A DNA stretch of 44,874 bases from an uncultured Clostridium sp. (GTDB taxonomy: Bacteria; Bacillota; Clostridia; TANB77; CAG-508), in contig CATYUF010000007.1 of the NCBI GenBank assembly GCA_958413095.1, positions 1 to 44,874 on the forward strand. Reading direction: 5' to 3'. The stretch's first letter is position 1. Every line of letters begins with the position of its first letter. A program made the translations under genes and the position numbers. Below the pieces are notes generated by a model. The model was not told the DNA's origin and did not search any database. It saw only the letters and a program-made list of their open reading frames with translations. Below are positions 23,181 through 30,075 of this stretch, in pieces.

Positions 23181-25103
23181 TTAATTTTCTTTTTTATTAA
23201 ACATATGGCGTACTTTATCTATTCGATTATTTGGTCTACGTGATTGAATAACTGGTTCACAAGTAGCAATTTGATAATCTTTTAATTCTGTCAAAAAAAC
23301 TGCTTGCCCATTTGTATATAGAGTTAAAGTATTACGATATTCATTAATACAACGTACAGGAATATGTCCTGTAAAAATAACTTCATCATTTTTTGATTGA
23401 CTTGTTTCAATTATTGCACAATGTTTTTGTGCATCTTTATATGCACGAGAAAAGTATCCCTCTGGTGTAAAAAGTATAAACGAAAGATATGGCTCTAATA
23501 ATTGCGTTCCCGCTTTTTTCAATGTTTGTTCAAGTACAATTGGGGCAAGAAAGCGAAAATCCGAGGGAGTACTAACAGGGCTATAATAAACACCATATTC
23601 AAAACATATTTTACAATCTGTCACTTTCCAACCATACAATCCTTGCTCCAGTCCATAATTAATACCTTCTCTTACTGCATTTTGAAAACTTTGATTTAAA
23701 TAACCGAGTGAAACTTTGCTTTCGTACTGTATTCCAGTGCCAATTGGAAGTGGAGTTATTGATAATCCAATTGATGCCCAAAATGGATTTGGTGGTACTT
23801 CAATATGAATAGTATAATCTGCCTTTTGTAATGGCTTTTCCAAATAAATTACGGTTGGATCTTCGATTCTTATGTTTATGTGATATTTTTCAATCAACAG
23901 AGAACAGATAACTTCTAACTGCACTGTTCCTAAAAAAGAAATGATGATTTCATGTGTTATCGTATCAACATAATAACGTAAAAGAGGATCAGTATCTGCA
24001 ATTTCTGTAAGAGCATCCAATAATTTTTCTCTCTCTTCTATTTTTATCGGTTCAATTCTTGTTCGTAGTATTGGTACAGTCTTGTCATTCCATACATTGC
24101 ATGGCAAAATCTTTTCATTTCCTATAATATCGTTCAATCTTAATGTATTGTTAGGTATAATAAAAATATCTCCAGAACAAACTATTTTTGTCTGTATCAT
24201 TTCCCCATTTGAAGGAATATATATTTCTGTAAGTTTCATTTTCTTTTTTTCTGGCAACATAATTGTATCTCGTAAGTGTAATGTTCCACTATAAAGACGC
24301 AAATAAACTAATCTTTGCTTATGGTCTGTATATTCAATTTTAAAAACTCTTCCACATAGTTCTGAATCATTCTCATTCATTTCAGAACAAAAAAGATTTG
24401 AAATAGCTTCGATAAGTTGTTGAGTCCCTATATTATTTCTAGCACTTCCATGGTATATAGGAAACAACGAACCTTTTTTAACACACCTATATTCTTCATA
24501 CATTAATTCTTGTATAGTCAATTTTTCTCCTACAATATATTTTTCTAAAAGTTTATCATTTTTGGAAATTACAGGATCCCAATCATCTAAATCAATGATA
24601 TTTTTAATTGATATTTCTGGAGTTAATGTTACATTTTGCATAACAATAATATCATTTGAAAGTTTTTCTTTGATATTTTGATAAATATTATTTAAGTTAA
24701 TTCCATCCTGATCTATTTTATTTATAAAAATAATTGTTGGTATATTCATTTTTTGAAGTGCATGGAATAGTATTCGGGTTTGTGCTTGTACACCATCTTT
24801 AGCAGAAATTACTAAAATTGCTCCATCAAGAACAGATAAGGAACGATACACTTCTGTTATAAAATCTGTATGTCCAGGAGTATCTACAATATTGATTTTG
24901 TAGTCATTCCAATTAAAAGAAGTAACTGCTGCCTGAATTGTGATTCCACGCTGACGTTCTAAAAACATAGTATCTGTCCTTGTTGTTCCCTTATCTACAC
25001 TGCCTAATTCTAAAATTGCTCCACTTGTATAAAGCAGACTTTCCGTTAAGGTCGTCTTTCCTGCATCTACATGAGCAAGAATACCAATGTTGATTATTTT
25101 CAT
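23181..25103 (-). CDS. tet(44): Ribosomal-protection tetracycline resistance protein Tet(44)
   Basis: 640 aa, the exact size class of Tet(M)/Tet(O). The G-domain has AHVDAGKTT (G1), RQRGITIQ (switch I), DTPGHTDF (G3), NKIDQDG (G4) and ISAKDG (G5). The C-terminal EF-G-like part includes PNPFWASIGLSI, YLNQSFQNAV and YSPVSTPSDFR, the ribosome-contact region. It binds the ribosome and expels tetracycline with GTP hydrolysis. The start MKIINIGILAHV and several non-Tet(O) positions agree with Tet(44) as I recall it. GGGAGGG precedes the ATG. There is no tet(M)-type leader peptide or attenuator; the gene starts 49 bp after padR and seems to depend on its promoter. Confidence 0.92.
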   Translation of the reverse strand: MKIINIGILAHVDAGKTTLTESLLYTSGAILELGSVDKGTTRTDTMFLERQRGITIQAAVTSFNWNDYKINIVDTPGHTDFITEVYRSLSVLDGAILVISAKDGVQAQTRILFHALQKMNIPTIIFINKIDQDGINLNNIYQNIKEKLSNDIIVMQNVTLTPEISIKNIIDLDDWDPVISKNDKLLEKYIVGEKLTIQELMYEEYRCVKKGSLFPIYHGSARNNIGTQQLIEAISNLFCSEMNENDSELCGRVFKIEYTDHKQRLVYLRLYSGTLHLRDTIMLPEKKKMKLTEIYIPSNGEMIQTKIVCSGDIFIIPNNTLRLNDIIGNEKILPCNVWNDKTVPILRTRIEPIKIEEREKLLDALTEIADTDPLLRYYVDTITHEIIISFLGTVQLEVICSLLIEKYHINIRIEDPTVIYLEKPLQKADYTIHIEVPPNPFWASIGLSITPLPIGTGIQYESKVSLGYLNQSFQNAVREGINYGLEQGLYGWKVTDCKICFEYGVYYSPVSTPSDFRFLAPIVLEQTLKKAGTQLLEPYLSFILFTPEGYFSRAYKDAQKHCAIIETSQSKNDEVIFTGHIPVRCINEYRNTLTLYTNGQAVFLTELKDYQIATCEPVIQSRRPNNRIDKVRHMFNKKEN

Positions 25104-25152
25104 AGAATTTCCCTCCCTACAAATTTATCTTTTAACTTAAAATCAATATTTG

Positions 25153-25680
25153 CTAATTTTGTTCTTTTAAACTATTCTCAAAATCAATTATCCACTTTTC
25201 TAATGTTTCTACTAATGCTAATTGTTGTTTGAACATTTGTTTTCCAACATTAGGAATATGTTGTCTATGAGAACGTCTTTCATTTAGTAATTCTTTTAAT
25301 TCTAATATCTTTGATTTTATATTAGAAACAAGAATCTGTTTTTGTTCATCATCTACTAAATCTAAATTCGTGATAATAACATTAAAATCCAAATATAGAC
25401 TAACATCAGAATTTGAAATATCATTCATAAGTTTATTAAAATAATCATTACCTTTGTTAGTAATAGTATATATTGCTTTATCTGGCATATTTCCCTCTTT
25501 CTCTTTATGGCTAACAATATATTCTTTTGATTCTAATTGTAATACTTTCTTATAAATAGACTGTTCACTAATTTTTACCCATCTTGGTATATTACGATAT
25601 TCTATATTTTTTTTAATATCATAAGCACTTTGTGATTTTTGTTTAATAAGTCCTAATAATACCAAATCTATATTTGACAT
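25153..25680 (-). CDS. PadR-family transcriptional regulator
   Basis: 175 aa. An N-terminal winged helix (LVLLGLIKQKSQSAYDIKK, ISEQSIYKKVLQLESKEYI, YTITNKGNDYF) is followed by a long dimerisation coiled coil typical of PadR subfamily 1/2. These proteins repress nearby promoters until a ligand binds. It lies between a VOC-fold gene and tet(44) in one transcript, and a perfect palindrome overlaps the operon promoter (26077-26097), the expected operator. Confidence 0.88.
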   Translation of the reverse strand: MSNIDLVLLGLIKQKSQSAYDIKKNIEYRNIPRWVKISEQSIYKKVLQLESKEYIVSHKEKEGNMPDKAIYTITNKGNDYFNKLMNDISNSDVSLYLDFNVIITNLDLVDDEQKQILVSNIKSKILELKELLNERRSHRQHIPNVGKQMFKQQLALVETLEKWIIDFENSLKEQN

Positions 25681-25692
25681 AATCTCTACTCC

Positions 25693-26043
25693 TTACTTAA
25701 TATAATCTGTAACGCCAAGTCTATTTCCAAATGGATCTTCAAACTCGACTGCATTACCAGTTCCAATTTTAAAAGGCTCACTCAAAAATTTTATATCATT
25801 ATTCAACATTTCTTTATAGAAGATTGCAACATCTTCTACTTCAAACCATATTGTAGGCTTTAAATTCTCAAATTTATTTTTGTCTTTTAAAATTATTGCA
25901 GGTTCTTCATTTCCAATATTATAAGCAACCATTCCCTTATCAGAGAAATCAAATTTCTTTTTTAACCCCAATATTTCCTCATAGTATCTTTTTGCTTCTT
26001 CCATATTATCTACAGGAAGAAAATAATTGTCATAATTTTTCAT
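25693..26043 (-). CDS. VOC-superfamily protein (glyoxalase/bleomycin-resistance fold)
   Basis: 116 aa in two beta-alpha-beta-beta-beta halves: NYFLPVDNMEEAKRYYEEIL at the start, and IWFEVEDVAIFYKEML then VEFEDPFGNRLGVTDY at the end. The DPFGN close is the VOC hallmark. Members sequester or modify toxic small molecules or act as dioxygenases; the metal ligands are not obvious here, so ligand binding is more likely. It is the first gene of the PadR/tet(44) operon, with AAAGGAGG before its ATG. Confidence 0.85.
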   Translation of the reverse strand: MKNYDNYFLPVDNMEEAKRYYEEILGLKKKFDFSDKGMVAYNIGNEEPAIILKDKNKFENLKPTIWFEVEDVAIFYKEMLNNDIKFLSEPFKIGTGNAVEFEDPFGNRLGVTDYIK

Positions 26044-26076
26044 ATATTTAATGTCCTCCTTTCTACTATAAACTAC

Positions 26077-26097
26077 ACTACTATATTTTATAGTAGT
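26077..26097. promoter_or_regulatory. Palindromic operator, likely bound by PadR
   Basis: ACTACTATA (26077-26085) and TATAGTAGT (26089-26097) are perfect 9-bp arms with a TTT spacer. They overlap the -10 and start region of the operon promoter. A further half-site, CTACTATA, lies at 26063-26070. Confidence 0.7.
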
Positions 26098-26113
26098 TAT
26101 CGTTAAAAGTCAA
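26085..26113 (-). promoter_or_regulatory. Promoter of the VOC-PadR-tet(44) operon
   Basis: Minus-strand TTGACT (26113-26108), a 17-bp spacer and TAAAAT (26090-26085). It is the only good promoter upstream of tet(44). Confidence 0.75.
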
Positions 26114-26177
26114 TATATAATAAAAAAATAGATTAGTTGCACTGAACTAATTTATTTGTATAACTGCCTGTCGTACA

Positions 26178-26207
26178 AAAAAGACTGTCATTACTGACAA
26201 TCTTTTT
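26178..26207. terminator. Bidirectional terminator-like hairpin
   Basis: AAAAAGACTGTCA (26178-26190) pairs with TGACAATCTTTTT (26195-26207) with one mismatch and a TTAC loop. It isolates the VOC operon from the unit to its right. Confidence 0.7.
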
Positions 26208-26210
26208 GGT

Positions 26211-26222
26211 AAATTACTATCT
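26211..26222. repeat. Cargo-boundary repeat 6
   Basis: AAATTACTATCT, one mismatch to the right-type site, directly after the hairpin at the right end of the tet(44) unit. Confidence 0.5.
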
Positions 26223-26243
26223 TATGTTCTCATTATATAATAA

Positions 26244-26276
26244 AGAGTAGATAATTTCAACTATATTACCTACTCT
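26244..26276 (-). terminator. Terminator-like hairpin of the 55-aa membrane protein gene
   Basis: Minus-strand AGAGTAGGTAAT (26276-26265) pairs with ATTATCTACTCT (26255-26244) with one G-U pair, then a weak T-rich tail. It lies between boundary repeats 6 and 7. Confidence 0.65.
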
Positions 26277-26278
26277 AC

Positions 26279-26290
26279 TTATTGTAATTT
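26279..26290. repeat. Cargo-boundary repeat 7
   Basis: TTATTGTAATTT, a left-type site with two changes, overlapping the stop of the 55-aa gene. Confidence 0.45.
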
Positions 26291-26456
26291 AATATCTAAT
26301 TATATAGTAAATGACATACACCCAACTCATTAATCCATGAACAATTGCCCAACCAACTGAATGCCAATTTACATAACTGATAACCATTGCTAACGCACTT
26401 CCAAAAGTAATACCAGTTTTAACTGTTTTTGTTATTGTGTCATTTTTCTTATTCAT
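26289..26456 (-). CDS. Small membrane protein
   Basis: 55 aa from MNKKNDTITK with GGAGG upstream; the in-frame extension to 26474 runs into the boundary repeat and is not used. It has two short hydrophobic stretches (GITFGSALAMVISYV and MSWVYVIYYII). Small proteins with GSALAMVISY and a W-rich middle occur widely in Firmicutes, but the function is unknown. It is alone between repeats 7 and 8. Confidence 0.6.
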   Translation of the reverse strand: MNKKNDTITKTVKTGITFGSALAMVISYVNWHSVGWAIVHGLMSWVYVIYYIIRY

Positions 26457-26472
26457 AATTGACCTCCTCAAC

Positions 26473-26484
26473 AAATTACTATTT
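26473..26484. repeat. Cargo-boundary repeat 8
   Basis: AAATTACTATTT, 6 bp before the ribosome-binding site of the 55-aa gene. It faces repeat 9 in inverted orientation across 15 bp. Confidence 0.65.
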
Positions 26485-26499
26485 TTATATCATACCACT

Positions 26500-26511
26500 A
26501 AACTGTAATTT
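26500..26511. repeat. Cargo-boundary repeat 9
   Basis: AAACTGTAATTT, one mismatch to the left-type site, 5 bp beyond the stop of the VanZ-like gene. Confidence 0.55.
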
Positions 26512-26516
26512 GGTCT

Positions 26517-27044
26517 TTATTCTTCTTTTATATAATGCAATATTTTAGTTGTTAATGGTTTAAATATTATATACAATATATAGCCAATAATTCCACCAAG
26601 TACATTTGTTATTAAATCTGTTATATCTGATGATCTAAAATCATTTATTAAAGGTTGTAATAACTCAATACCTAAACTTAATAAAAATGTATATAATATT
26701 ATCTTTATTAAGTTTGTTTTCTTGTTTTTAATAAGTGGCAATAGAAATCCAAATGGAATTGTCATTATAATGTTTAAAACTACTTGTCTAATAAAATCTC
26801 CTTTGCCACTTGAAACGTCAATGAAAGGCACTAAATTCATTGGCACATAAGAGTGATTAAATATAAATGGTAAAGAAGCGATTATTGGCATTAAAGTAAA
26901 ATACAATACAAATGATAAATATATATACATTATAGTATTTATAAATAATACATCTTTTCCTTTTAATTTCCATCTCTTGTAAAATATAAAAATATATAAA
27001 AGAAATAAAACAATAAAATCTACTAGTTCTTTCATATTTTCCAT
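26517..27044 (-). CDS. VanZ-family membrane protein
   Basis: 175 aa with four to five transmembrane helices and the VanZ signature: YFTLMPI, MNLVPFID, NIIMTIPFGFLLPL and SLGIELLQ...SDITDLITN. VanZ proteins give low-level resistance to teicoplanin or related agents in some settings, by an unknown mechanism. Here it is cargo, 31 bp downstream of an acetyltransferase gene, so the two may form one unit between repeats 9 and 10. Confidence 0.88.
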   Translation of the reverse strand: MENMKELVDFIVLFLLYIFIFYKRWKLKGKDVLFINTIMYIYLSFVLYFTLMPIIASLPFIFNHSYVPMNLVPFIDVSSGKGDFIRQVVLNIIMTIPFGFLLPLIKNKKTNLIKIILYTFLLSLGIELLQPLINDFRSSDITDLITNVLGGIIGYILYIIFKPLTTKILHYIKEE

Positions 27045-27075
27045 CTCCTACTTAATAGTATTTTAATTTATATAA

Positions 27076-27636
27076 CTAATTTTTTGATTTCACTTTTGCT
27101 GGATTACCTACTGCTACTGAATTGTTTGGAATATCTTTTGTTACTACACTTCCAGCACCAATAACCGAGTTATCACCAATAGTAACTCCAGGCAAAATGG
27201 TACAATTCCCTCCAATCCATACATTTTTACCAATAGTTACAGGTTTGCCAAATTCAATATCTGAAATTCTTTCATCTGGAACTAATGAATGACAAGCAGT
27301 ATAAATATGGGTATTTGGTCCAATTAAAGTATGTTCTCCTATTTTTACAGGGCAAACATCTAATATTACGCAACCATAATTAAGCATAACATTTTTTTCA
27401 ATAAAAATATTATATCCATAATCACAAAAAAATGGTGGTTTAATCCAAAATATTCCACTGGTGTTTATTAATTTTCTCATTAATCGTGATCTCATATTTA
27501 TCTCATTAAAATTCCTTTTATTATACTTATTACATATTCTATTTGCTCGTGCTCGTTCAAAAACAAGTTTAGGATTAGCAGGATTGTATTTTTCTCCAGA
27601 AATCATTTTTTCTTTTTCTGTTTTCAATCTTATCAT
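27076..27636 (-). CDS. Sugar O-acetyltransferase (maltose/galactoside acetyltransferase type)
   Basis: 186 aa. The N-terminal Mac domain (EKEKMISGEKYNPANPKLV) is followed by left-handed beta-helix hexapeptide repeats: IEKNVMLNYGCVI, KIGEHTLIGPNTHI, TIGKNVWIGGNCTI and IGDNSVIGAGSVV. The catalytic His is in YTACHSLVP. It transfers acetyl from acetyl-CoA to a sugar hydroxyl. Its role as cargo could be detoxification or surface-sugar modification. AAAAGGA precedes the ATG; boundary repeat 10 lies just upstream. Confidence 0.9.
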   Translation of the reverse strand: MIRLKTEKEKMISGEKYNPANPKLVFERARANRICNKYNKRNFNEINMRSRLMRKLINTSGIFWIKPPFFCDYGYNIFIEKNVMLNYGCVILDVCPVKIGEHTLIGPNTHIYTACHSLVPDERISDIEFGKPVTIGKNVWIGGNCTILPGVTIGDNSVIGAGSVVTKDIPNNSVAVGNPAKVKSKN

Positions 27637-27652
27637 TCCTTTTTATAATTTC

Positions 27653-27664
27653 AAATTACTGCTT
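27653..27664. repeat. Cargo-boundary repeat 10
   Basis: AAATTACTGCTT, two changes from the right-type site, with flanks TTTC and ATC identical to repeat 11. It overlaps the stop of the 71-aa gene. Confidence 0.5.
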
Positions 27665-27871
27665 ATCTTTTTTAATTAAAGATCCTATTCCTAAACCAAC
27701 ACATAAACCTATACTTATTCCAAAACATATACATATAGGGATATTATCAGCGAACACTCCTATAATCACTCCTAATGATGTTCCGATACACATTCCTACT
27801 GACATTCCCTCTAACATATATGTTTTAGTTTCATCTTTAATTTCTTTCTTATTGACTTTTTTGTTTTCCAT
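27656..27871 (-). CDS. Small glycine-rich membrane protein
   Basis: 71 aa. A charged N-terminus is followed by two Gly-rich hydrophobic helices (MSVGMCIGTSLGVIIGVF and ICICFGISIGLCVGLGIG) resembling glycine-zipper proteins, then a KKDK end. Function unknown. It is flanked by near-identical repeats 10 and 11. Confidence 0.6.
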   Translation of the reverse strand: MENKKVNKKEIKDETKTYMLEGMSVGMCIGTSLGVIIGVFADNIPICICFGISIGLCVGLGIGSLIKKDKQ

Positions 27872-27888
27872 AATATTACCTCACTTTC

Positions 27889-27900
27889 AAATTACTATTT
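27889..27900. repeat. Cargo-boundary repeat 11
   Basis: AAATTACTATTT at the right outer edge of cargo block 2, before the start of the 71-aa gene. MobC begins the backbone to its right. Confidence 0.65.
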
Positions 27901-27984
27901 ATCATCTTAAATTTTCAAGTAATTTTTATAAGATTATTATATCATTTTATTTTATTTTTTTATATAGTTCTACAAAAATTATTT

Positions 27985-28308
27985 TTATTTATCTGGACGG
28001 AGATATTTGTTTTTCATATCAACTATTAGTTCATCTAATTTATCTATTTCTTTTTTTAGATGAGGAACATCAATAACTTTTTTTGCATTAGCCATTCTTG
28101 CAATTTGATTTATATTGTTTCCTATTTTACGAATACCTTTCATATCTTCATAAAATTGTTCTGGTGGTTTTTCTTTTGGCTTATAACCTACAATTAAATG
28201 TCTAATATAATCAGAGGCATTCATTCCAACTGCCTCTGAATTACATTTCATTATATAATCTTCTTCTTCGCTAAGCCATATTTGTTTTTTTATTCTACGA
28301 CTTCGCAT
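27985..28308 (-). CDS. mobC: MobC-family relaxosome protein
   Basis: 107 aa. An N-terminal ribbon-helix-helix (KKQIWLSEEEDYIM, GMNASDYIRHLI) is followed by the MobC block GIRKIGNNINQIARMAN. MobC binds oriT and opens it for the relaxase. It starts inside the DUF3789 gene end (19-bp overlap), and the candidate oriT lies just upstream. Confidence 0.9.
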   Translation of the reverse strand: MRSRRIKKQIWLSEEEDYIMKCNSEAVGMNASDYIRHLIVGYKPKEKPPEQFYEDMKGIRKIGNNINQIARMANAKKVIDVPHLKKEIDKLDELIVDMKNKYLRPDK

Positions 28309-28460
28309 TTTACTACCTCCGGTTCTTCTTCTATTTCATCTTTTAAAACTATTTGTCTTTCTAATTCATTTATACGATTTATTTGTAAGCAACACATCAA
28401 AGTAGTCATTCCAAGACCTCCTATAATAAAACCTAAAATAAAAAATAATAATTGACTCAT
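28290..28460 (-). CDS. DUF3789-like small membrane protein
   Basis: 56 aa: MSQLLFFILGFIIGGLGMTT, then LMCCLQINR and an acidic tail. One N-terminal transmembrane helix followed by MCCLQ-N matches DUF3789, a protein that accompanies mobC in Tn1549-like elements. GAAAGGAAG lies upstream. It overlaps mobC by 19 bp, so coupling is likely. Confidence 0.7.
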   Translation of the reverse strand: MSQLLFFILGFIIGGLGMTTLMCCLQINRINELERQIVLKDEIEEEPEVVKCEVVE

Positions 28461-28495
28461 AATTAATCATCTTCCTTTCTTTTTAATATTGTTTT

Positions 28496-28565
28496 TCTAG
28501 CAAGGGGATTGGGGATTTCCCCACAACCGAATTCGTACGGGAGTATGAATTCAGTGCTGGCTAGA
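28496..28565. other. Candidate origin of transfer (oriT), hairpin-rich
   Basis: A 70-bp GC-rich island just upstream of the DUF3789-mobC pair, closed by TCTAGC (28496-28501) and GCTAGA (28560-28565). Inside are GGGGA-TT-TCCCC (28511-28522) and GAATTCGTAC/GTATGAATTC with a GGGA loop (28529-28552, one G-T mismatch). Position next to MobC and the arms fit an oriT. The TGGCTAGACA end is shared with the island at 3036-3045. The nick site is not known. Confidence 0.55.
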
Positions 28566-28573
28566 CAATAAAT

Positions 28574-29101
28574 TTACTCCCCATAGGTACATTCGCCACA
28601 ATAAGGGCAATAATATATACAACTTTCACAAGGACATTCTGAAGAAAATTCTTCATCCATTTCTTCTTCTATTTCATCTGAATTTTCTTCTTCTTCATCA
28701 AAAATTTCTACAACATCTACAACAATTTCTTGGCTAGAATCTAACTCAATAATTCCATTTTCTATCACAAATTTTGTAACAATAATTGCTGCTTCTCTTG
28801 GATTTTTTGCCATTATTTCAAAATAATCTTCATTGACATTTTTAATTTTAACCTCATATTTTTTTTCTTGTTCTTCTTCTAAAAGACCAACAGTTTCTAA
28901 TAAAAAATTAACATCTAATCCTAATTCATTGCACATTTTTACGAATGGAATAAAATAAAAACTAGGCTTTAATCCATTCTCAAATCTAGATATTTCTGCG
29001 TGACTTACACCTATTTTTTCGGCAAGTTTTCTTGTAGAAATACCTACTTCGTTCCTCCTTGTTTTAATAATATTTGCTAATTTTAAATAATCAAATTTCA
29101 T
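28574..29101 (-). CDS. XRE-type regulator with acidic linker and Cys-rich tail
   Basis: 175 aa. Residues 5-65 are a helix-turn-helix (LANIIKTRRNEVGISTRKLAEK, SHAEISRFENG). A central domain (about 85-130) follows, then an extremely acidic run, and a final CPCESCIYYCPYCGEC with six Cys in 16 residues, likely binding zinc. The Cys tail is unusual for an XRE protein. It stands next to the candidate oriT, so it may regulate transfer genes. It is 6 bp downstream of the primase-like gene. Confidence 0.8.
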   Translation of the reverse strand: MKFDYLKLANIIKTRRNEVGISTRKLAEKIGVSHAEISRFENGLKPSFYFIPFVKMCNELGLDVNFLLETVGLLEEEQEKKYEVKIKNVNEDYFEIMAKNPREAAIIVTKFVIENGIIELDSSQEIVVDVVEIFDEEEENSDEIEEEMDEEFSSECPCESCIYYCPYCGECTYGE

Positions 29102-29107
29102 AATATC

Positions 29108-30067
29108 TCACCTTTCTTTTTCATATCTTTTTTTATAATTAATTCCTTTTTTAGCACACAAAAAGTCATTGAAATCCTTTCCTATTAGTGGTGGATCATC
29201 AATGACTTCATATTTTTTTGGAAGAATAGTTTTGAGTGCCATTGTTGCTATTCTTCCTGCACTATCATTATCAAAATGAAGATATATTTTTTCAATATCT
29301 TGATTCTGATTTAAATAATAATTTAATGCTAGTGGTATCTTACTTTCATCAATTTTTTTTGCAGGTTGATATACTCCTGCAAGAGATAAAAGGTTATCAT
29401 TATACCACTCTTTATTTTCCATTTTCTTTAATGTTGCATACGATAATAAATCAATCGCACTTTCAAACAAATGAACTGAATCTGTTTTTTCTGTTGATTC
29501 TAGTTTAAAAGAAAATGCCTTATGACTACCATAAGCATCTTTCATATATCTACTACTATTTGTACCTCTAATTCCTGCATATCTTGGAACATTATTTTTA
29601 TCATATCCAACAAAAACAACATTGTGATTTGGTAAATCTTCATAAATTAATCTATTATCTATACACTCATTTATTATGTCTTTGTCAATTCCACGACTAG
29701 ACAAATAACTAATTATCTTATCAGTTGATTTAGACCTTTTTGGTAAAATAAGTCTAATATTTTGAACTTTTTTGGGCTGTTGATACATAGTTGGTGGTTT
29801 TACATTAGAATAACCTAAAATAGTTTCTACTGCTTGTATAAAAGTATAATCTCTAACTTTAATTAAATATTCCAATGCAGTTTTTCCTCCTATTCCTCTT
29901 GAAAACCAATACCACATTCCATTACTTATTTTTAAACTATCGTGTGTTCGAGTCATATAAGTTCCTCTACTAAAATATACTAATTCTTCTGGCTCATAGT
30001 TTTTTAAATAAGTATATAAATCCATTTCCTTTGCTCTTTGTATTTCTTCTGGTTGATAATATGCCAT
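29108..30067 (-). CDS. DUF3991/toprim primase-like protein
   Basis: 319 aa. The N-terminal half resembles a CHC2-like/DUF3991 region (YFSRGTYMTRTHDSLKIS, WYWFSRGIGGKTALEYLIK). The toprim domain follows: VHLFESAIDLLSYATL carries the Glu, and IYLHFDNDSAGRIATMAL the DxD-type pair. Such proteins make primers for complementary-strand synthesis after conjugation or restart. It is in the operon with DUF3848 and the large methylase/helicase. Confidence 0.87.
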   Translation of the reverse strand: MAYYQPEEIQRAKEMDLYTYLKNYEPEELVYFSRGTYMTRTHDSLKISNGMWYWFSRGIGGKTALEYLIKVRDYTFIQAVETILGYSNVKPPTMYQQPKKVQNIRLILPKRSKSTDKIISYLSSRGIDKDIINECIDNRLIYEDLPNHNVVFVGYDKNNVPRYAGIRGTNSSRYMKDAYGSHKAFSFKLESTEKTDSVHLFESAIDLLSYATLKKMENKEWYNDNLLSLAGVYQPAKKIDESKIPLALNYYLNQNQDIEKIYLHFDNDSAGRIATMALKTILPKKYEVIDDPPLIGKDFNDFLCAKKGINYKKRYEKER

Positions 30068-30075
30068 ACTATTAC

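Noticed and set aside
25104..25152. tet(M)-type attenuator leader before tet(44)
   Set aside because: Only 49 bp separate padR and tet(44), with no leader peptide and no paired stems.
6810..27900. Integron attC sites as explanation of the cargo repeats
   Set aside because: No RYYYAAC/GTTRRRY core pairs and no tyrosine integrase in the window.
6810..27900. Xer dif/pdif modules as explanation of the cargo repeats
   Set aside because: The sites are shorter than the 28-bp dif layout and do not resemble the known Firmicutes dif arms.
28496..28565. Intrinsic terminator after the XRE/Cys-tail gene
   Set aside because: The stems are GC-rich, but no U-tract follows on the minus strand and there are several nested stems, so an oriT-like role fits better.
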